A DNA stretch of 64,000 nucleotides, taken from Variovorax soli NBRC 106424 (GTDB taxonomy: Bacteria; Pseudomonadota; Gammaproteobacteria; Burkholderiales; Burkholderiaceae_C). The position numbers and the translations under genes are program-made. Positions 1-8,164 of the stretch are shown one piece after another (position 1 is the first letter of the stretch; every line of letters begins with the position of its first letter). The notes under the pieces are model-generated. The model was not told the origin of the DNA. It saw only the letters and a list, made by a program, of their open reading frames with translations, and made no database searches. The stretch covers positions 1 through 64,000 of the forward strand of contig NZ_BCUU01000014.1 in assembly GCF_001591385.1 (NCBI RefSeq). Direction: 5' to 3'.

Positions 1-1104
1 CTCGCTGGCGCGGTAGGGCGGCCGCCAGCGGTCGCCGGGCGCGAGCGGGAACCAGCCGACGGCCGGCCGGCCGCCCTGCACCACCAGGTTGCTTGCGCTG
101 CCGCCGCCCAGGAAGGCGACCAGCGCCGGCGAGTACACGGGGCGAACGTGGCGATGCCCCGGCACCCAGCACCAGCGCGGCCCGATGCGCGTCCAGCGTC
201 CGTAGTGGAAGGGCGCAAAACCCCAGGGCGCGCGGTCGATCCAGGTGTAGCCCCATGGCGCCACCACGGCCCAGTAGCCGTCGCTGTAGGGCGACCAGTC
301 GCTGGCGACGTTGCTGGGATACCAGACGGCGCCGTAGTTCGGGTCGTTCTGCCACTGGCCGTACTGGTCCAGCTGCATGTAGCCCGGAATTTCTCGCGAC
401 ATGTAGCGCGCCGACTGGGACTGGTCTTCCAGCCGGTTGCGCTCCGCCACCCAGCGGTCGAAGTCCGCGGGCAGGGGCTGCGGGGCGCCGCCCGCAGTGA
501 GGTCGCGTCCGGTGTAGACGGCCTGCTGGCGGCTGCCGAGGTCTTGCGACTGCCCGCCGTCGCCATACACCGTGGCATTGCCGTGGGCCACCATCACTTG
601 CGTCGTGTCGGCCTGCGGATCGGCCTGCACGCGGTAGTCGCCCGGAGCGCGCAGCACCACCGCCACGTTGCCCGTGCCCAGTTCCACGCGTTCCTGCTCG
701 CCGCCGGCATCGCCGCGCAGGCGCAACTGCGCGCGGCCCTGCTGCAAGGTCAGGCGCAGGGTCTGGTCGTCGAGTTCGGAGATCTCGAGCTGGGTCTGCT
801 CGTCCATGCGCACCGCGATGTCGCCCACATAGAGTTCGGCGCGGGCGTTGCGGTCGGTCCAGAGGCGGTCGCCCTGCACGAGCGGTCGGTTGGGTTCGGA
901 TTCGTACCAGCTGTTGTCGCCGGATGGCGACACGCTCAGGTTGCCCTGCCGGTGGTTGAGGTAGGCCACGCGGCCGGGCGGGTCGGCGTCCTGTGCGCTG
1001 GCGCCCCCTGCCATGCAGGCCAGCAGCAGCACGGCAAGAAGATGCGCCAGCGGGCGCGCAAAGGCAGGGATGGGAAATCGCGGCATGGTCATGATCATGG
1101 TCAT
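1..1104 (-). CDS. DUF6600 / FecR-like envelope protein, partial (C-terminus outside window)
   Basis: A secreted protein of unknown function. The first 368 codons are visible and the 3' end runs off the left edge. The start is followed by a hydrophobic leader with an LLACMAGGASA|Q-type signal peptidase site near residue 36. Residues about 45-185 resemble a FecR-type beta domain. From about residue 225 come aromatic repeats (YSDGYWAVVAPWGYTWID, WGFAPFHYGRW, RWCWVPG), which mark the DUF6600 family. Four in-frame ATG codons lie within 18 bases (1104, 1098, 1092, 1086). I took the outermost; the Shine-Dalgarno is weak for all. The family is common in Burkholderiales and is presumed periplasmic or outer-membrane associated. 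Frame and family are clear; function is not. Confidence 0.85.
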   Translation of the reverse strand, partial: MTMIMTMPRFPIPAFARPLAHLLAVLLLACMAGGASAQDADPPGRVAYLNHRQGNLSVSPSGDNSWYESEPNRPLVQGDRLWTDRNARAELYVGDIAVRMDEQTQLEISELDDQTLRLTLQQGRAQLRLRGDAGGEQERVELGTGNVAVVLRAPGDYRVQADPQADTTQVMVAHGNATVYGDGGQSQDLGSRQQAVYTGRDLTAGGAPQPLPADFDRWVAERNRLEDQSQSARYMSREIPGYMQLDQYGQWQNDPNYGAVWYPSNVASDWSPYSDGYWAVVAPWGYTWIDRAPWGFAPFHYGRWTRIGPRWCWVPGHRHVRPVYSPALVAFLGGGSASNLVVQGGRPAVGWFPLAPGDRWRPPYRASE

Positions 1105-1198
1105 GCCACAACGCGCGAGCCCTGCGCTCCGCTGTCAGCCGATGCCTACTGCCAGGTGAATGCTGGTGAAGTTATGCAGCCAAAGGCAAGCGCGCATT

Positions 1199-3163
1199 TC
1201 ATTTGTAAAGAAGCTGCGGCAGCCACAGGCCGATTTGCGGCCACATGTAAAGGAGCACGATGGCCAGGATCTGGATGCCCATGAACGGAAGCATGCCCAG
1301 GAAGATCTGGTTGAGCGTGACGTGCGGCGGGCTCACGCCCTTGAGGTAGAAGGCGGCCATCGCCACCGGCGGCGAGAGGAAGGCGGTCTGCAGGTTCATT
1401 GCCACCAGCAGGCCGAAGAACAGCGGGTCGACCCCGAAGTTGTCCAGCAGGGGGATGAAGATCGGCATGAAGATCACGATGATCTCCGTCCATTCCAGCG
1501 GCCAGCCCAGCAGGAAGATGATGACCTGGCTGAGCACCAGGAACTGGATCTTGCTCAGGTTCATGCTGAGCACCCATTCCTCCACCAGCGCCTGTCCGCC
1601 CAGCAGGGCGAACGCCGCCGAGAAGATGGCCGAGCCCACGAAGAGCCAGCAGACCATGGCCGAGGTCTTGGCGGTGAGGAACACCGATTCCTTGAGCACG
1701 CCCAGCGTGAGGCGCCGGTAGGCCGCGGCCAGCAGGAAGCCGCCCAGGGCCCCCATGGCCGCCGCCTCGGTGGGCGTGGCCAGCCCCAGCACGATCGAGC
1801 CCAGCACCGCCAGGATCAGGATCATGAGCGGGAAGAAGGACGCCAGCAGCATCTTGAAGATCTCGAGCCGGGCGAAGGACAGGAACAGGTAGAACAGGGC
1901 CACGATCGCGCCGATCACGGCGAAGGTCACCCACCACCAGGTGGGCGCCGGCATGCTGGTGGCGCCGCCGGCGGCCGCAGTTGCGGCGCCCGGCTCAGGG
2001 GCAGCCTTGGCCGGCGCTGCGCCGGGCGGCTCCTGGACTGCGCCAGCACCGGGCGGCTCCGATACGCCGGCGCCCGGCGGCTCGCTCAGCCCGCTTCCCT
2101 CGGAGGGCGGCTCCTGCAGCCCGCCGCTGTCCGAAGGAGGTTCTTGCAGGCCACCCGAACTTTCGGGCACGCTGCTGCGCGCGGCACCGATTTCCTGAAT
2201 GTCGTACTGTTCGGCCGCGCGCACCGTGGTCACGGCCTCGTAGCTCGTGATGGCCACCAGCGCGAACAGGGCGCCGGGCAGCAGCACGATGCCCAGCTGC
2301 CTGAGCAGGTGCGCGGTCGGCACGTCCGCGTTGCGCCGTCCCTTGAGCGCGGCCAGCAGGCTGCCCAGCGCATGCCGGCTGCTGTCGGCGGTGATGCGCT
2401 GCGTGAGCGCCGGCAGCTTCACTGCGCGTTCTTCCGGCGACAGCGGCGGCGCCCAGGCCGGCTTGATCCATGCCATGAGGATCACGTAGATCACGTACAG
2501 CGAGGCCAGCATCACCCCCGGAAAGAAGGCGCCGGCGTACAGCTGCACCACCGACACGCCCGCCGTGGCACCGTACACGATGAGCAGCACCGAAGGCGGG
2601 ATCAGGATGCCCAGGCAGCCGCCTGCCGTGATGGAGCCGGCCGCCAGCGGAATGCTGTAGCCCGCGCGCAGCATGGCCGGCAGGGCCAGCAGGCCCATGA
2701 GCGTGACCACTGCGCCGACGATGCCCGTGGCGGTGGCGAACACCGTGCACGTGACCAGCGTGGCCACCGCCAGCGCGCCCGGCAGCCGGGCCATGGCCAG
2801 GTGCAGGCTCTTGAACAGCGTCTCGATGAGGTTGGCGCGCTCCACCAGGTAGCCCATGAAGACGAACAGGGGCACCGCGATGAGCACGTCGTTGGCCATG
2901 GTCTTGTAGGCCGCCTGCACCATCAGGTCCAGCGTGTGCGTGGTGTTCCGGTCGTAGGCGAACCAGGTGAAGATCATGCCCATGCCCATCAGCGTGAAGG
3001 CGGTGGGAAAGCCCAGCATGATGGCCACCACCACCAGCGCCAGCATCAAGAGTCCCAGGTGGCCGTTGGTGATGGTGTCGGCGCGCAGCAGCACGAAGGC
3101 GGCGCCGCACACGATGATGGCCATGAAGGTCAGGCCGAACCACAGTTCCTTGCGGATCTTCAT
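1199..3163 (-). CDS. TRAP transporter large permease (DctM), long variant with Pro-rich insert
   Basis: Inner-membrane transport subunit of a tripartite ATP-independent periplasmic transporter, which uses an ion gradient to import an organic acid delivered by the binding protein. It has 654 residues, against about 430 for a typical DctM. The N-terminal half (GFPTAFTLMG, IAVPLFVFMGYL, GGCLGILIPPS) and C-terminal half (GLATPTEAAAMGA, LGWPLEWTEIIVIFMPIF) carry normal DctM motifs. Between them, about residues 230-410 hold an extra membrane segment and a Gly/Pro-rich stretch with five EPP repeats (about residues 332-394). The ATG overlaps the stop of the small permease (ATGA, 3160-3163), so the two are translationally coupled. 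The substrate cannot be read from the sequence. Confidence 0.93.
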   Translation of the reverse strand: MKIRKELWFGLTFMAIIVCGAAFVLLRADTITNGHLGLLMLALVVVAIMLGFPTAFTLMGMGMIFTWFAYDRNTTHTLDLMVQAAYKTMANDVLIAVPLFVFMGYLVERANLIETLFKSLHLAMARLPGALAVATLVTCTVFATATGIVGAVVTLMGLLALPAMLRAGYSIPLAAGSITAGGCLGILIPPSVLLIVYGATAGVSVVQLYAGAFFPGVMLASLYVIYVILMAWIKPAWAPPLSPEERAVKLPALTQRITADSSRHALGSLLAALKGRRNADVPTAHLLRQLGIVLLPGALFALVAITSYEAVTTVRAAEQYDIQEIGAARSSVPESSGGLQEPPSDSGGLQEPPSEGSGLSEPPGAGVSEPPGAGAVQEPPGAAPAKAAPEPGAATAAAGGATSMPAPTWWWVTFAVIGAIVALFYLFLSFARLEIFKMLLASFFPLMILILAVLGSIVLGLATPTEAAAMGALGGFLLAAAYRRLTLGVLKESVFLTAKTSAMVCWLFVGSAIFSAAFALLGGQALVEEWVLSMNLSKIQFLVLSQVIIFLLGWPLEWTEIIVIFMPIFIPLLDNFGVDPLFFGLLVAMNLQTAFLSPPVAMAAFYLKGVSPPHVTLNQIFLGMLPFMGIQILAIVLLYMWPQIGLWLPQLLYK

Positions 3164-3780
3164 CGCTTGGCCTCCTGCGCGACCACGACCTTGTCGAGGG
3201 CCTGGATGTCTTCGTCGTGGACGTTGACCATGTCCTTGAGCTTGTCGACGTCCACTTCTTCCACGTCCTGCTCGCGCGAGGGCCAGTAGCCCTGGCGGAT
3301 GCACTGCACGCAGCGCACGATCTCCACGATGCCCTGCAGCAGCAGCGTGAAGCCGGCCAGCGGAATGACGTACTTGAAGGGATACAGCGGCAGCGGTTCG
3401 GCCGAGAAGGTCTGCTCGCGGATGGACAGCGACTCGCCGGCATAGACCCAGCCCGCATAGGTCAGGGCCACGATGCCAGGCAGGAAGAACAGGATGTAGA
3501 GCGTCAGGTCGATGATGGCCTGCGTGCGCGGCTGGAAGAAGCCGTAGAGCACGTCGCCGCGCACGTGGCCGTTCTTGCTCAGGGTGTAGGCGCCCGCGGT
3601 CATGAACAGGGTGCCGTACAGCATGATCTGCGCGTCCAGCACCCAGGCATGCGGGTTGTTGAGCACGTAGCGCGAGAACACCTCCCAGCTGATCAGCAGC
3701 GTGAGCAGGACCGCGCACCAGGCAAAGGTCTTGCCGACCCAGGTCGAGAAGCGGTCGACCCCCAAGAGAAACGATTGCAT
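3160..3780 (-). CDS. TRAP transporter small permease (DctQ)
   Basis: Small integral-membrane subunit of the TRAP transporter, 206 residues with four hydrophobic segments (from about residues 12, 47, 85 and 130). The pattern SWEVFSRYVLNNPHAWVLDA is the usual DctQ signature around the first two helices. An acidic, charged tail follows after residue 165. The start at 3780 gives the family-typical N-terminus; reading further upstream in the same frame would run into the intergenic hairpin. The stop overlaps the start of the large permease, and the binding-protein gene ends 92 bases upstream. The order dctP-dctQ-dctM is standard. Confidence 0.93.
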   Translation of the reverse strand: MQSFLLGVDRFSTWVGKTFAWCAVLLTLLISWEVFSRYVLNNPHAWVLDAQIMLYGTLFMTAGAYTLSKNGHVRGDVLYGFFQPRTQAIIDLTLYILFFLPGIVALTYAGWVYAGESLSIREQTFSAEPLPLYPFKYVIPLAGFTLLLQGIVEIVRCVQCIRQGYWPSREQDVEEVDVDKLKDMVNVHDEDIQALDKVVVAQEAKR

Positions 3781-3828
3781 GTTGGCCAGTTCCGGAAATG
3801 AGAAAGAGCGCTTGCTTCGGATAAAGGA

Positions 3829-3849
3829 AGGGGCACCCTGGGTGCCCCT
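3829..3849. terminator. Intercistronic hairpin between the TRAP binding-protein and DctQ genes
   Basis: A near-perfect inverted repeat (aggggcacc ... ggtgcccct, 9 bp, 3-nt loop) lies between the stop of the binding-protein gene (3873) and the DctQ start (3780). Read on the minus strand it is not followed by a T-run, so a leaky terminator or RNA-stability element fits better than a full stop. Such elements can keep binding-protein output above permease output; that role is inferred. Confidence 0.55.
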
Positions 3850-3872
3850 CGCAGCAGACGGGACCTGGCGCT

Positions 3873-4988
3873 TCAGGTCTTCTTGGCGCCGGCGCCGAAG
3901 TAGTGGTTGGCGGCCATCTTGAAGTCCACCGTGTAGTCGTTCTGCCACTGCACGGCCCGCTGGGCGAAGGCCTTCTGCGAATCCATCACCTTCTTGAACA
4001 TCGGGTTCTCCGTGGACTTCTTGGCCACGGTCTTGTCCCACGACGCCAGTTGCGCGCGCAGGATGGCGTCGGGCGTCTTGTAGAACTTGATACCCGCCTT
4101 CTTCAGTTCGAGGTAGTCCTCGGAATTGCGGTGGATCGCCTTCCAGCTCATGTCCGCGCTGGAAGCCTGCACCGCGTAGTCGATGATCGACTTGAGCTCC
4201 GGCGGCAGCGCGGCGAGCTTGCCCTTGTTGAACAGCACCTCGAACTGCTCGCCGCTCTGGTGGAAGCTTTGCAGCATGCAGTTCTTGGCCACGTCCGGAA
4301 AGCCCAGCACCTTGTCGCTGGAGGCGTTGTTGAACTCGGCCGCATCGATCAGCCCGCGGTCCAGCGCGGGCACGATCTCGCCACCGGGCAGCGGGTTCAC
4401 CGCTGCGCCCATGTCGGTGAACACGTCCACCGCCAGGCCCACGGTGCGGAACTTCAGGCCCTTGATCTCCTCGGCCTTGGCGACCGGCTTCTTGAACCAG
4501 CCGAGCGGCTGCACCGGCATGGGGCCGTACAGGTAGGAGATCACGTCGAGGTTCAGGCTCTTGTAGATCTCCTCCAGCAGCGCCTTGCCGCCGCCGTAGT
4601 AGTGCCACGCCAGCACCATGTTGGCGTCCATGCCGTACCCGGGGCCCGAACCCCACAGCGCCAGGGCCGAGTTCTTGCCATACCAGTAGGCGACCACGCC
4701 GTGGCCGCCGTCGAGCGTGCCCTTGGCCACTGCGTCCAGCAACTGGAAGGCCGGCACCACCGAGCCGGCCGGCAGCACCTCGATCTTCAGGCGGTTGCCC
4801 GCCATGTCGTTCACCTTTTTGGCGAAGTCCTGCGCGTACTCATGGAAGATGTCCTTGGCCGGCCAGGTGCTCTGGAAGCGCAGGGTGGTGGTTTGCGCCA
4901 TGCTCACCATGGGGGCGGACATCGCGCCGGCGGCCACGGCTGCGCCCTTGATCAGACTGCGCCGTCGGGTCGACTTGTTCACTGTCAT
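3873..4988 (-). CDS. TRAP transporter substrate-binding protein (DctP family)
   Basis: Periplasmic receptor of the TRAP system, 371 residues. It opens with a twin-arginine-like leader (TRRRSLIKGAAVAAGAMSAP, cleavage near SMAQ) and continues with the DctP fold (TLRFQSTWP, KGLKFRTVGLAVDVFTDMGA, GGEIVPALDRGLIDAAEFNN). The last motif resembles binding proteins for 2-oxo or other organic acids in the TakP-like subgroup, where LRxxG/FRTVG and AAEFN contact ligand carboxylates; the exact ligand is unknown. An ATG at 4988 is preceded by GGAGACAGCG, a good ribosome site; an in-frame TTG at 5000 is less likely. It is the first gene of the dctPQM operon. Confidence 0.93.
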   Translation of the reverse strand: MTVNKSTRRRSLIKGAAVAAGAMSAPMVSMAQTTTLRFQSTWPAKDIFHEYAQDFAKKVNDMAGNRLKIEVLPAGSVVPAFQLLDAVAKGTLDGGHGVVAYWYGKNSALALWGSGPGYGMDANMVLAWHYYGGGKALLEEIYKSLNLDVISYLYGPMPVQPLGWFKKPVAKAEEIKGLKFRTVGLAVDVFTDMGAAVNPLPGGEIVPALDRGLIDAAEFNNASSDKVLGFPDVAKNCMLQSFHQSGEQFEVLFNKGKLAALPPELKSIIDYAVQASSADMSWKAIHRNSEDYLELKKAGIKFYKTPDAILRAQLASWDKTVAKKSTENPMFKKVMDSQKAFAQRAVQWQNDYTVDFKMAANHYFGAGAKKT

Positions 4989-5034
4989 CGCTGTCTCCAA
5001 TTATTGAAAGCAGATTGAAGGAAACCGGTTCGCC

Positions 5035-5063
5035 ATCTTTGGGCGCGTGTCTATTCGTGACAA
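5035..5063 (-). promoter_or_regulatory. Candidate promoter of the TRAP operon
   Basis: On the minus strand, TTGTCA (5063-5058) is separated by 17 bases from AAAGAT (5040-5035), about 47 bases before the DctP start. The -35 matches well and the -10 is only a partial match. It lies in the divergent gap shared with the rhodanese gene. Confidence 0.35.
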
Positions 5064-5164
5064 AGAGGGTTTTCACGAAGGACTCACAATTCAATGGGCG
5101 CCAGGGCAACCAATGCGGTCCAAGCCCTTGGCACAAACCCTGAAAGACTGAAGGAAAAGCACTC

Positions 5165-5608
5165 ATGACGAAGTTGGAATCGGCCATCGACCCCGAACGC
5201 CTGGGCGTGCGTCCCGCCGAGGGATATGCCGGCGACGTGACCCCCGAGCAGGCGGCGGCCTGGGTGGCGTCGGGCGAGGCGGTGCTGGTCGATGTGCGCA
5301 GCGATGCGGAGCGCGAGTGGGTGGGCTTCGTGCCCGGCGCCGTCGCCGTGCCCTGGAAGCAGTGGCCCGGCATGGCGCTGAACCCGACCTTCGAGGCCGG
5401 CGTGCAGGAAGCCGTACCGACCGGCGCGAAGGTGGTGATGCTGTGCCGCAGCGGCGTGCGCTCGATTGCCGCCGCCAGGCGGGCCACCGAACTGGGCCTG
5501 GAGGCCTACAACATCCTCGAAGGGTTCGAGGGCGACGCGGACGCGGAAGGCCACCGCGGCCGCAAGGGCGGCTGGCGCTATCGCGGCCTGCCCTGGAAGC
5601 AGAACTGA
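5165..5608 (+). CDS. Single-domain rhodanese-like sulfurtransferase
   Basis: A 147-residue cytoplasmic rhodanese homology domain. Residues about 25-120 include the acidic strand motif AVLVDVRSDAEREWVGFVPGA and the active-site loop CRSGVRS (near residue 95), whose Cys carries the persulfide. That loop length is typical of single-domain sulfurtransferases (GlpE/PspE type) acting on thiosulfate or protein persulfides. The tail is rich in Gly, Arg and Lys, as in many betaproteobacterial members. GAAGGA lies 9 bases before the ATG. The gene stands alone, divergent from the TRAP operon and convergent with the LysM gene. Confidence 0.9.
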   Translation: MTKLESAIDPERLGVRPAEGYAGDVTPEQAAAWVASGEAVLVDVRSDAEREWVGFVPGAVAVPWKQWPGMALNPTFEAGVQEAVPTGAKVVMLCRSGVRSIAAARRATELGLEAYNILEGFEGDADAEGHRGRKGGWRYRGLPWKQN

Positions 5609-5610
5609 AG

Positions 5611-5641
5611 CCGGGCGCACCCGCGAAGCAAGTGCGCCCGG
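5611..5641. terminator. Bidirectional hairpin between convergent genes
   Basis: Perfect 10-bp inverted repeat (ccgggcgcac / gtgcgcccgg) with an 11-nt loop, starting 3 bases after the rhodanese stop and ending 22 bases before the end of the convergent LysM gene. There is no T-run. Placement suggests a terminator for both transcripts. Confidence 0.6.
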
Positions 5642-5663
5642 TGGCGGCGAAAGACCGCAGCGG

Positions 5664-6140
5664 TCACAGCTTGGGGATGCGCAGTTTCTGGCCCGGATAG
5701 ATCTTGTCGGGGTGCGAGAGCATCGGCTTGTTGGCCTCGAAGATGGCGTTGTATTTGTTGGCGTCGCCGTAGTACTTCTTCGAGATGGCCGAGAGCGTGT
5801 CGCCCTTGGCCACGTCGTGGTACTGGGCCTCGTCGGCGGCTGGCGCGTTCAGCTGGTTCTCGACCGAGACGACGCCGCTCACGTTGCCGGCCGCCAGCGA
5901 TGCTTTCTCCTTGGCCTCCTGGCTGGGCGCATCACCTTGCAGCGTGACCTTGCCGGCGGCGCCGTCGAACTGCACCGCCAGGTTTCCGATGCCCAGGTTC
6001 TGCTTGTCGATGTAGGTCTTGATCGCGGCCGAGGCGGCGGCGTTGGCATCGGCCGGATTGGCGCCCGGCGTGGCAGCTTGCGCCGACGAACCACCGAAGA
6101 GCTTCTCGCCGGCTTCCTTGATGAAACTGAGCAATCCCAT
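5664..6140 (-). CDS. kbp: BON + LysM domain protein (Kbp/YgaU family)
   Basis: 158 residues. It starts MGLLSFIKEAGEKLFG, followed by a BON domain (about residues 38-95, GKVTLQGDAPSQEAKEKASL) and a C-terminal LysM domain (about 103-156, YHDVAKGDTLSAISKKYYGD ... IYPGQKLRIP). This architecture and length match E. coli Kbp (YgaU, also annotated LysM), a small soluble K+-binding protein linked to stress growth. There is no signal peptide, so a cytoplasmic place as in E. coli is expected. A good AGGAG sits before the ATG. The symbol rests on architecture and motif similarity. Confidence 0.9.
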   Translation of the reverse strand: MGLLSFIKEAGEKLFGGSSAQAATPGANPADANAAASAAIKTYIDKQNLGIGNLAVQFDGAAGKVTLQGDAPSQEAKEKASLAAGNVSGVVSVENQLNAPAADEAQYHDVAKGDTLSAISKKYYGDANKYNAIFEANKPMLSHPDKIYPGQKLRIPKL

Positions 6141-6290
6141 GCCATTTCTCCTTGAGTGAAGGTTGGAGCGGGCACTGTAGCGGGCGCAGCATGCCGGCGG
6201 CGTTGCGCCGGGCCGGCCAGAAGGCAAGCAAATGCAAATGCGACAAGGGCGCACCGGGCCGCGAGCGAAAGGACTACGCTCGTTTGCATA

Positions 6291-7070
6291 ATGCCGCGCA
6301 TGGCATTCCTCGCAATCGACATCGGGAACACCCGGCTCAAGTGGTCCATGTTCGAGGCGGCGCACCCCGGCGCGCCCCTGCTTGCGCATGGCGCCGAATT
6401 CCTGGACCACATCGAACGGCTGGCCGAAGGCCCGTGGGCGGACCTGCCGCCCGCCACCTCCATGCTGGGCTGCGTCGTGGCCGGCGATGCGGTGCGGCGC
6501 CGGGCCGAGGAGCAGCTGCACGAGCGCTTCGACTGCGCCGCGCGCTGGGTGGTGCCTACCACGGCCGAGGCCGGAATTACCAACGGCTACGACCATCCGA
6601 CCCGCCTGGGCGCGGACCGCTGGGTGGCCATGATCGGCGCGCGCCACCGCATGCTCGGCGCGGGGCCCGCGCGGCCGATGGTGGTGGTGCTCATCGGCAC
6701 GGCCGTCACGGTGGAGGCGGTGGATGCCAGCGGCAAGTTCCTGGGCGGGCTGATCCTGCCGGGCCACGGCATCATGCTGCGCGCGCTCGAATCGGGCACC
6801 GCCGGGCTGCATGTGCCCACCGGCGAGGTGGTGGAGTTTCCCACCAACACCAGCGATGCGCTCACCAGCGGCGGCACCTACGCCATCGCCGGCGCGGTGG
6901 ACCGCATGGTGGCGCACCTGCGCGAGCGCACGGGGATGGAGCCGGTGCGCTACATGACCGGCGGGGCCGGCTGGAAGATGGCGCCGTCCATGTCCAGCGA
7001 GTTCGAGCTGGTCGAGAGCCTGATCATGGATGGCTTGCTCGTCATCGCCGAAGACCGCGCGAAACGTTAG
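6291..7070 (+). CDS. coaX: Type III pantothenate kinase
   Basis: Catalyses ATP-dependent phosphorylation of pantothenate, the first step of coenzyme A synthesis. 259 residues from the first ATG; an in-frame ATG nine bases on (6300) gives [15 protein letters not shown] and is equally plausible. Visible CoaX/ASKHA motifs: DIGNTRLKW phosphate loop at the N-terminus, [20 protein letters not shown] (pantothenate-binding and dimer region) and [12 protein letters not shown], where the usual Asp before GT is replaced by Ile. Ordinary family length. Its stop overlaps by 4 bases the stop of the convergent M14 gene. The common neighbour birA is not in view. Confidence 0.93.
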   Translation: MPRMAFLAIDIGNTRLKWSMFEAAHPGAPLLAHGAEFLDHIERLAEGPWADLPPATSMLGCVVAGDAVRRRAEEQLHERFDCAARWVVPTTAEAGITNGYDHPTRLGADRWVAMIGARHRMLGAGPARPMVVVLIGTAVTVEAVDASGKFLGGLILPGHGIMLRALESGTAGLHVPTGEVVEFPTNTSDALTSGGTYAIAGAVDRMVAHLRERTGMEPVRYMTGGAGWKMAPSMSSEFELVESLIMDGLLVIAEDRAKR

Positions 7071-8164
7071 GCGCGCGTCAGCCCCTCCACCGCCTGGAAC
7101 ATCGCCTGGCGGGCCTGGCTGATGATCTGGCCCTTCCAGGCGTCGGTGTCGGTGTAGAAGGCCTCGAGCATCTTCTCGCGGATGGATGCGGCCAGTTCGG
7201 GCGAGGCCTTGCCCGGGTACTTGTGCATCCAGTGGTCGGCGCGCAGGGCGTCGGTCACCTCCAGCATGGGCAGGGTGCCGTATTCGAGCGCGATGGCGGT
7301 GAACTCGGCCTTCGGGCATTCCTCGTAGATCGAATTCCACATCAGCCCGTTGAGCAGCGCCGAGGTGGAGGAGCCGTCGTAGATCGAGGTGACCGCATGC
7401 TCCGCGCCCCACCATGCGTTGGCGCGGGCATAGGCGGCCTTGTCGTCCTTGCACGCGAAGATTCGCTCGCCGTGGCCGTTGGGGCCCAGCCCGGTGTGCA
7501 GGTCGATCCACGCCAGGCCCTGTGCGTGCTGTGCGTGTTCGCGCAGCACGCGGCGGAAGGTCTGGTTGCTCCAGGTCGGCGAATGGCCGCCGAAGAACAG
7601 GCCGTCGGGAAACTGGTACTGCCCGGCGGTGACGGCGGCCTGGTAGGCCTTGATGCCGTGCGCTGCCATCCAGGCGTCGATGGCCGCCTGGTTCTCGGCC
7701 GTGGGCGGCCACGCCGGAGGCAGCAGCAGCTCGTGCAGTTCGGCATAGGCCGGGTTCGCCGGCAGCGGCTGCGCGAAGTCCAGGAAGTTGCGGTTCAGGT
7801 CCACGTTCTCGTGCGTGACGCGGCGGCGGTGCGAGAAGCCGTGCGGATTGAGCGCATGGACGTACAGCACCGCCACGCCGGCCTCGCGCGCCTTCTGCCG
7901 CCATTCCTCGTCGTGCAGCGCGAACACCTGCACGCCGCTGCCGCAATGGCCTTCGACGCCGTGGCAGGCACTGGTGAGGATCAGCAGGTGCCTGGCATCG
8001 GCCGCGCCGTCGAGTGCCACGTCCATGGCCAGCGCCTCGCCATCGCGCCCCTTGAGCGGATGCACATGGGCCTGCGCCCGCAACCCCGCAGCCATGCAGG
8101 CCTGCAGAAATTTCTGGCGCGCCTGCGCATAGCTGGGCGAGAAGGCGGCGGCGACGTCGATCAT
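7067..8164 (-). CDS. DUF2817 / M14-family zinc carboxypeptidase-like protein
   Basis: 365 residues from the ATG at 8164. It shows the M14-like metal site: [13 protein letters not shown] (His and Glu ligands, H-x2-E), [14 protein letters not shown] (substrate Arg/Asn region), [12 protein letters not shown] (third ligand His) and ALEYGTLPM (catalytic Glu). This pattern defines the DUF2817 subfamily, which probably deacylates or cleaves small amide substrates in the cytoplasm. The start overlaps the stop of the upstream M20 gene (ATGA, 8161-8164), so the two are co-translated. Together they suggest peptide or N-acyl amino acid salvage; the substrate is inferred only. Confidence 0.85.
   Translation of the reverse strand: MIDVAAAFSPSYAQARQKFLQACMAAGLRAQAHVHPLKGRDGEALAMDVALDGAADARHLLILTSACHGVEGHCGSGVQVFALHDEEWRQKAREAGVAVLYVHALNPHGFSHRRRVTHENVDLNRNFLDFAQPLPANPAYAELHELLLPPAWPPTAENQAAIDAWMAAHGIKAYQAAVTAGQYQFPDGLFFGGHSPTWSNQTFRRVLREHAQHAQGLAWIDLHTGLGPNGHGERIFACKDDKAAYARANAWWGAEHAVTSIYDGSSTSALLNGLMWNSIYEECPKAEFTAIALEYGTLPMLEVTDALRADHWMHKYPGKASPELAASIREKMLEAFYTDTDAWKGQIISQARQAMFQAVEGLTRA

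Noticed and set aside
1160-3289. Long plus-strand open frame (about 700 codons) opposite the TRAP permease genes
   Set aside because: Translation is rich in His, Gln, Arg and Glu without domains, and the opposite strand carries clear transporter motifs. It is a mirror of G+C-rich coding.
1995-3458. 487-codon Arg/His-rich frame within the TRAP genes
   Set aside because: It is a frame-shifted shadow of DctQ/DctM on the same strand and its translation has no hydrophobic segments.
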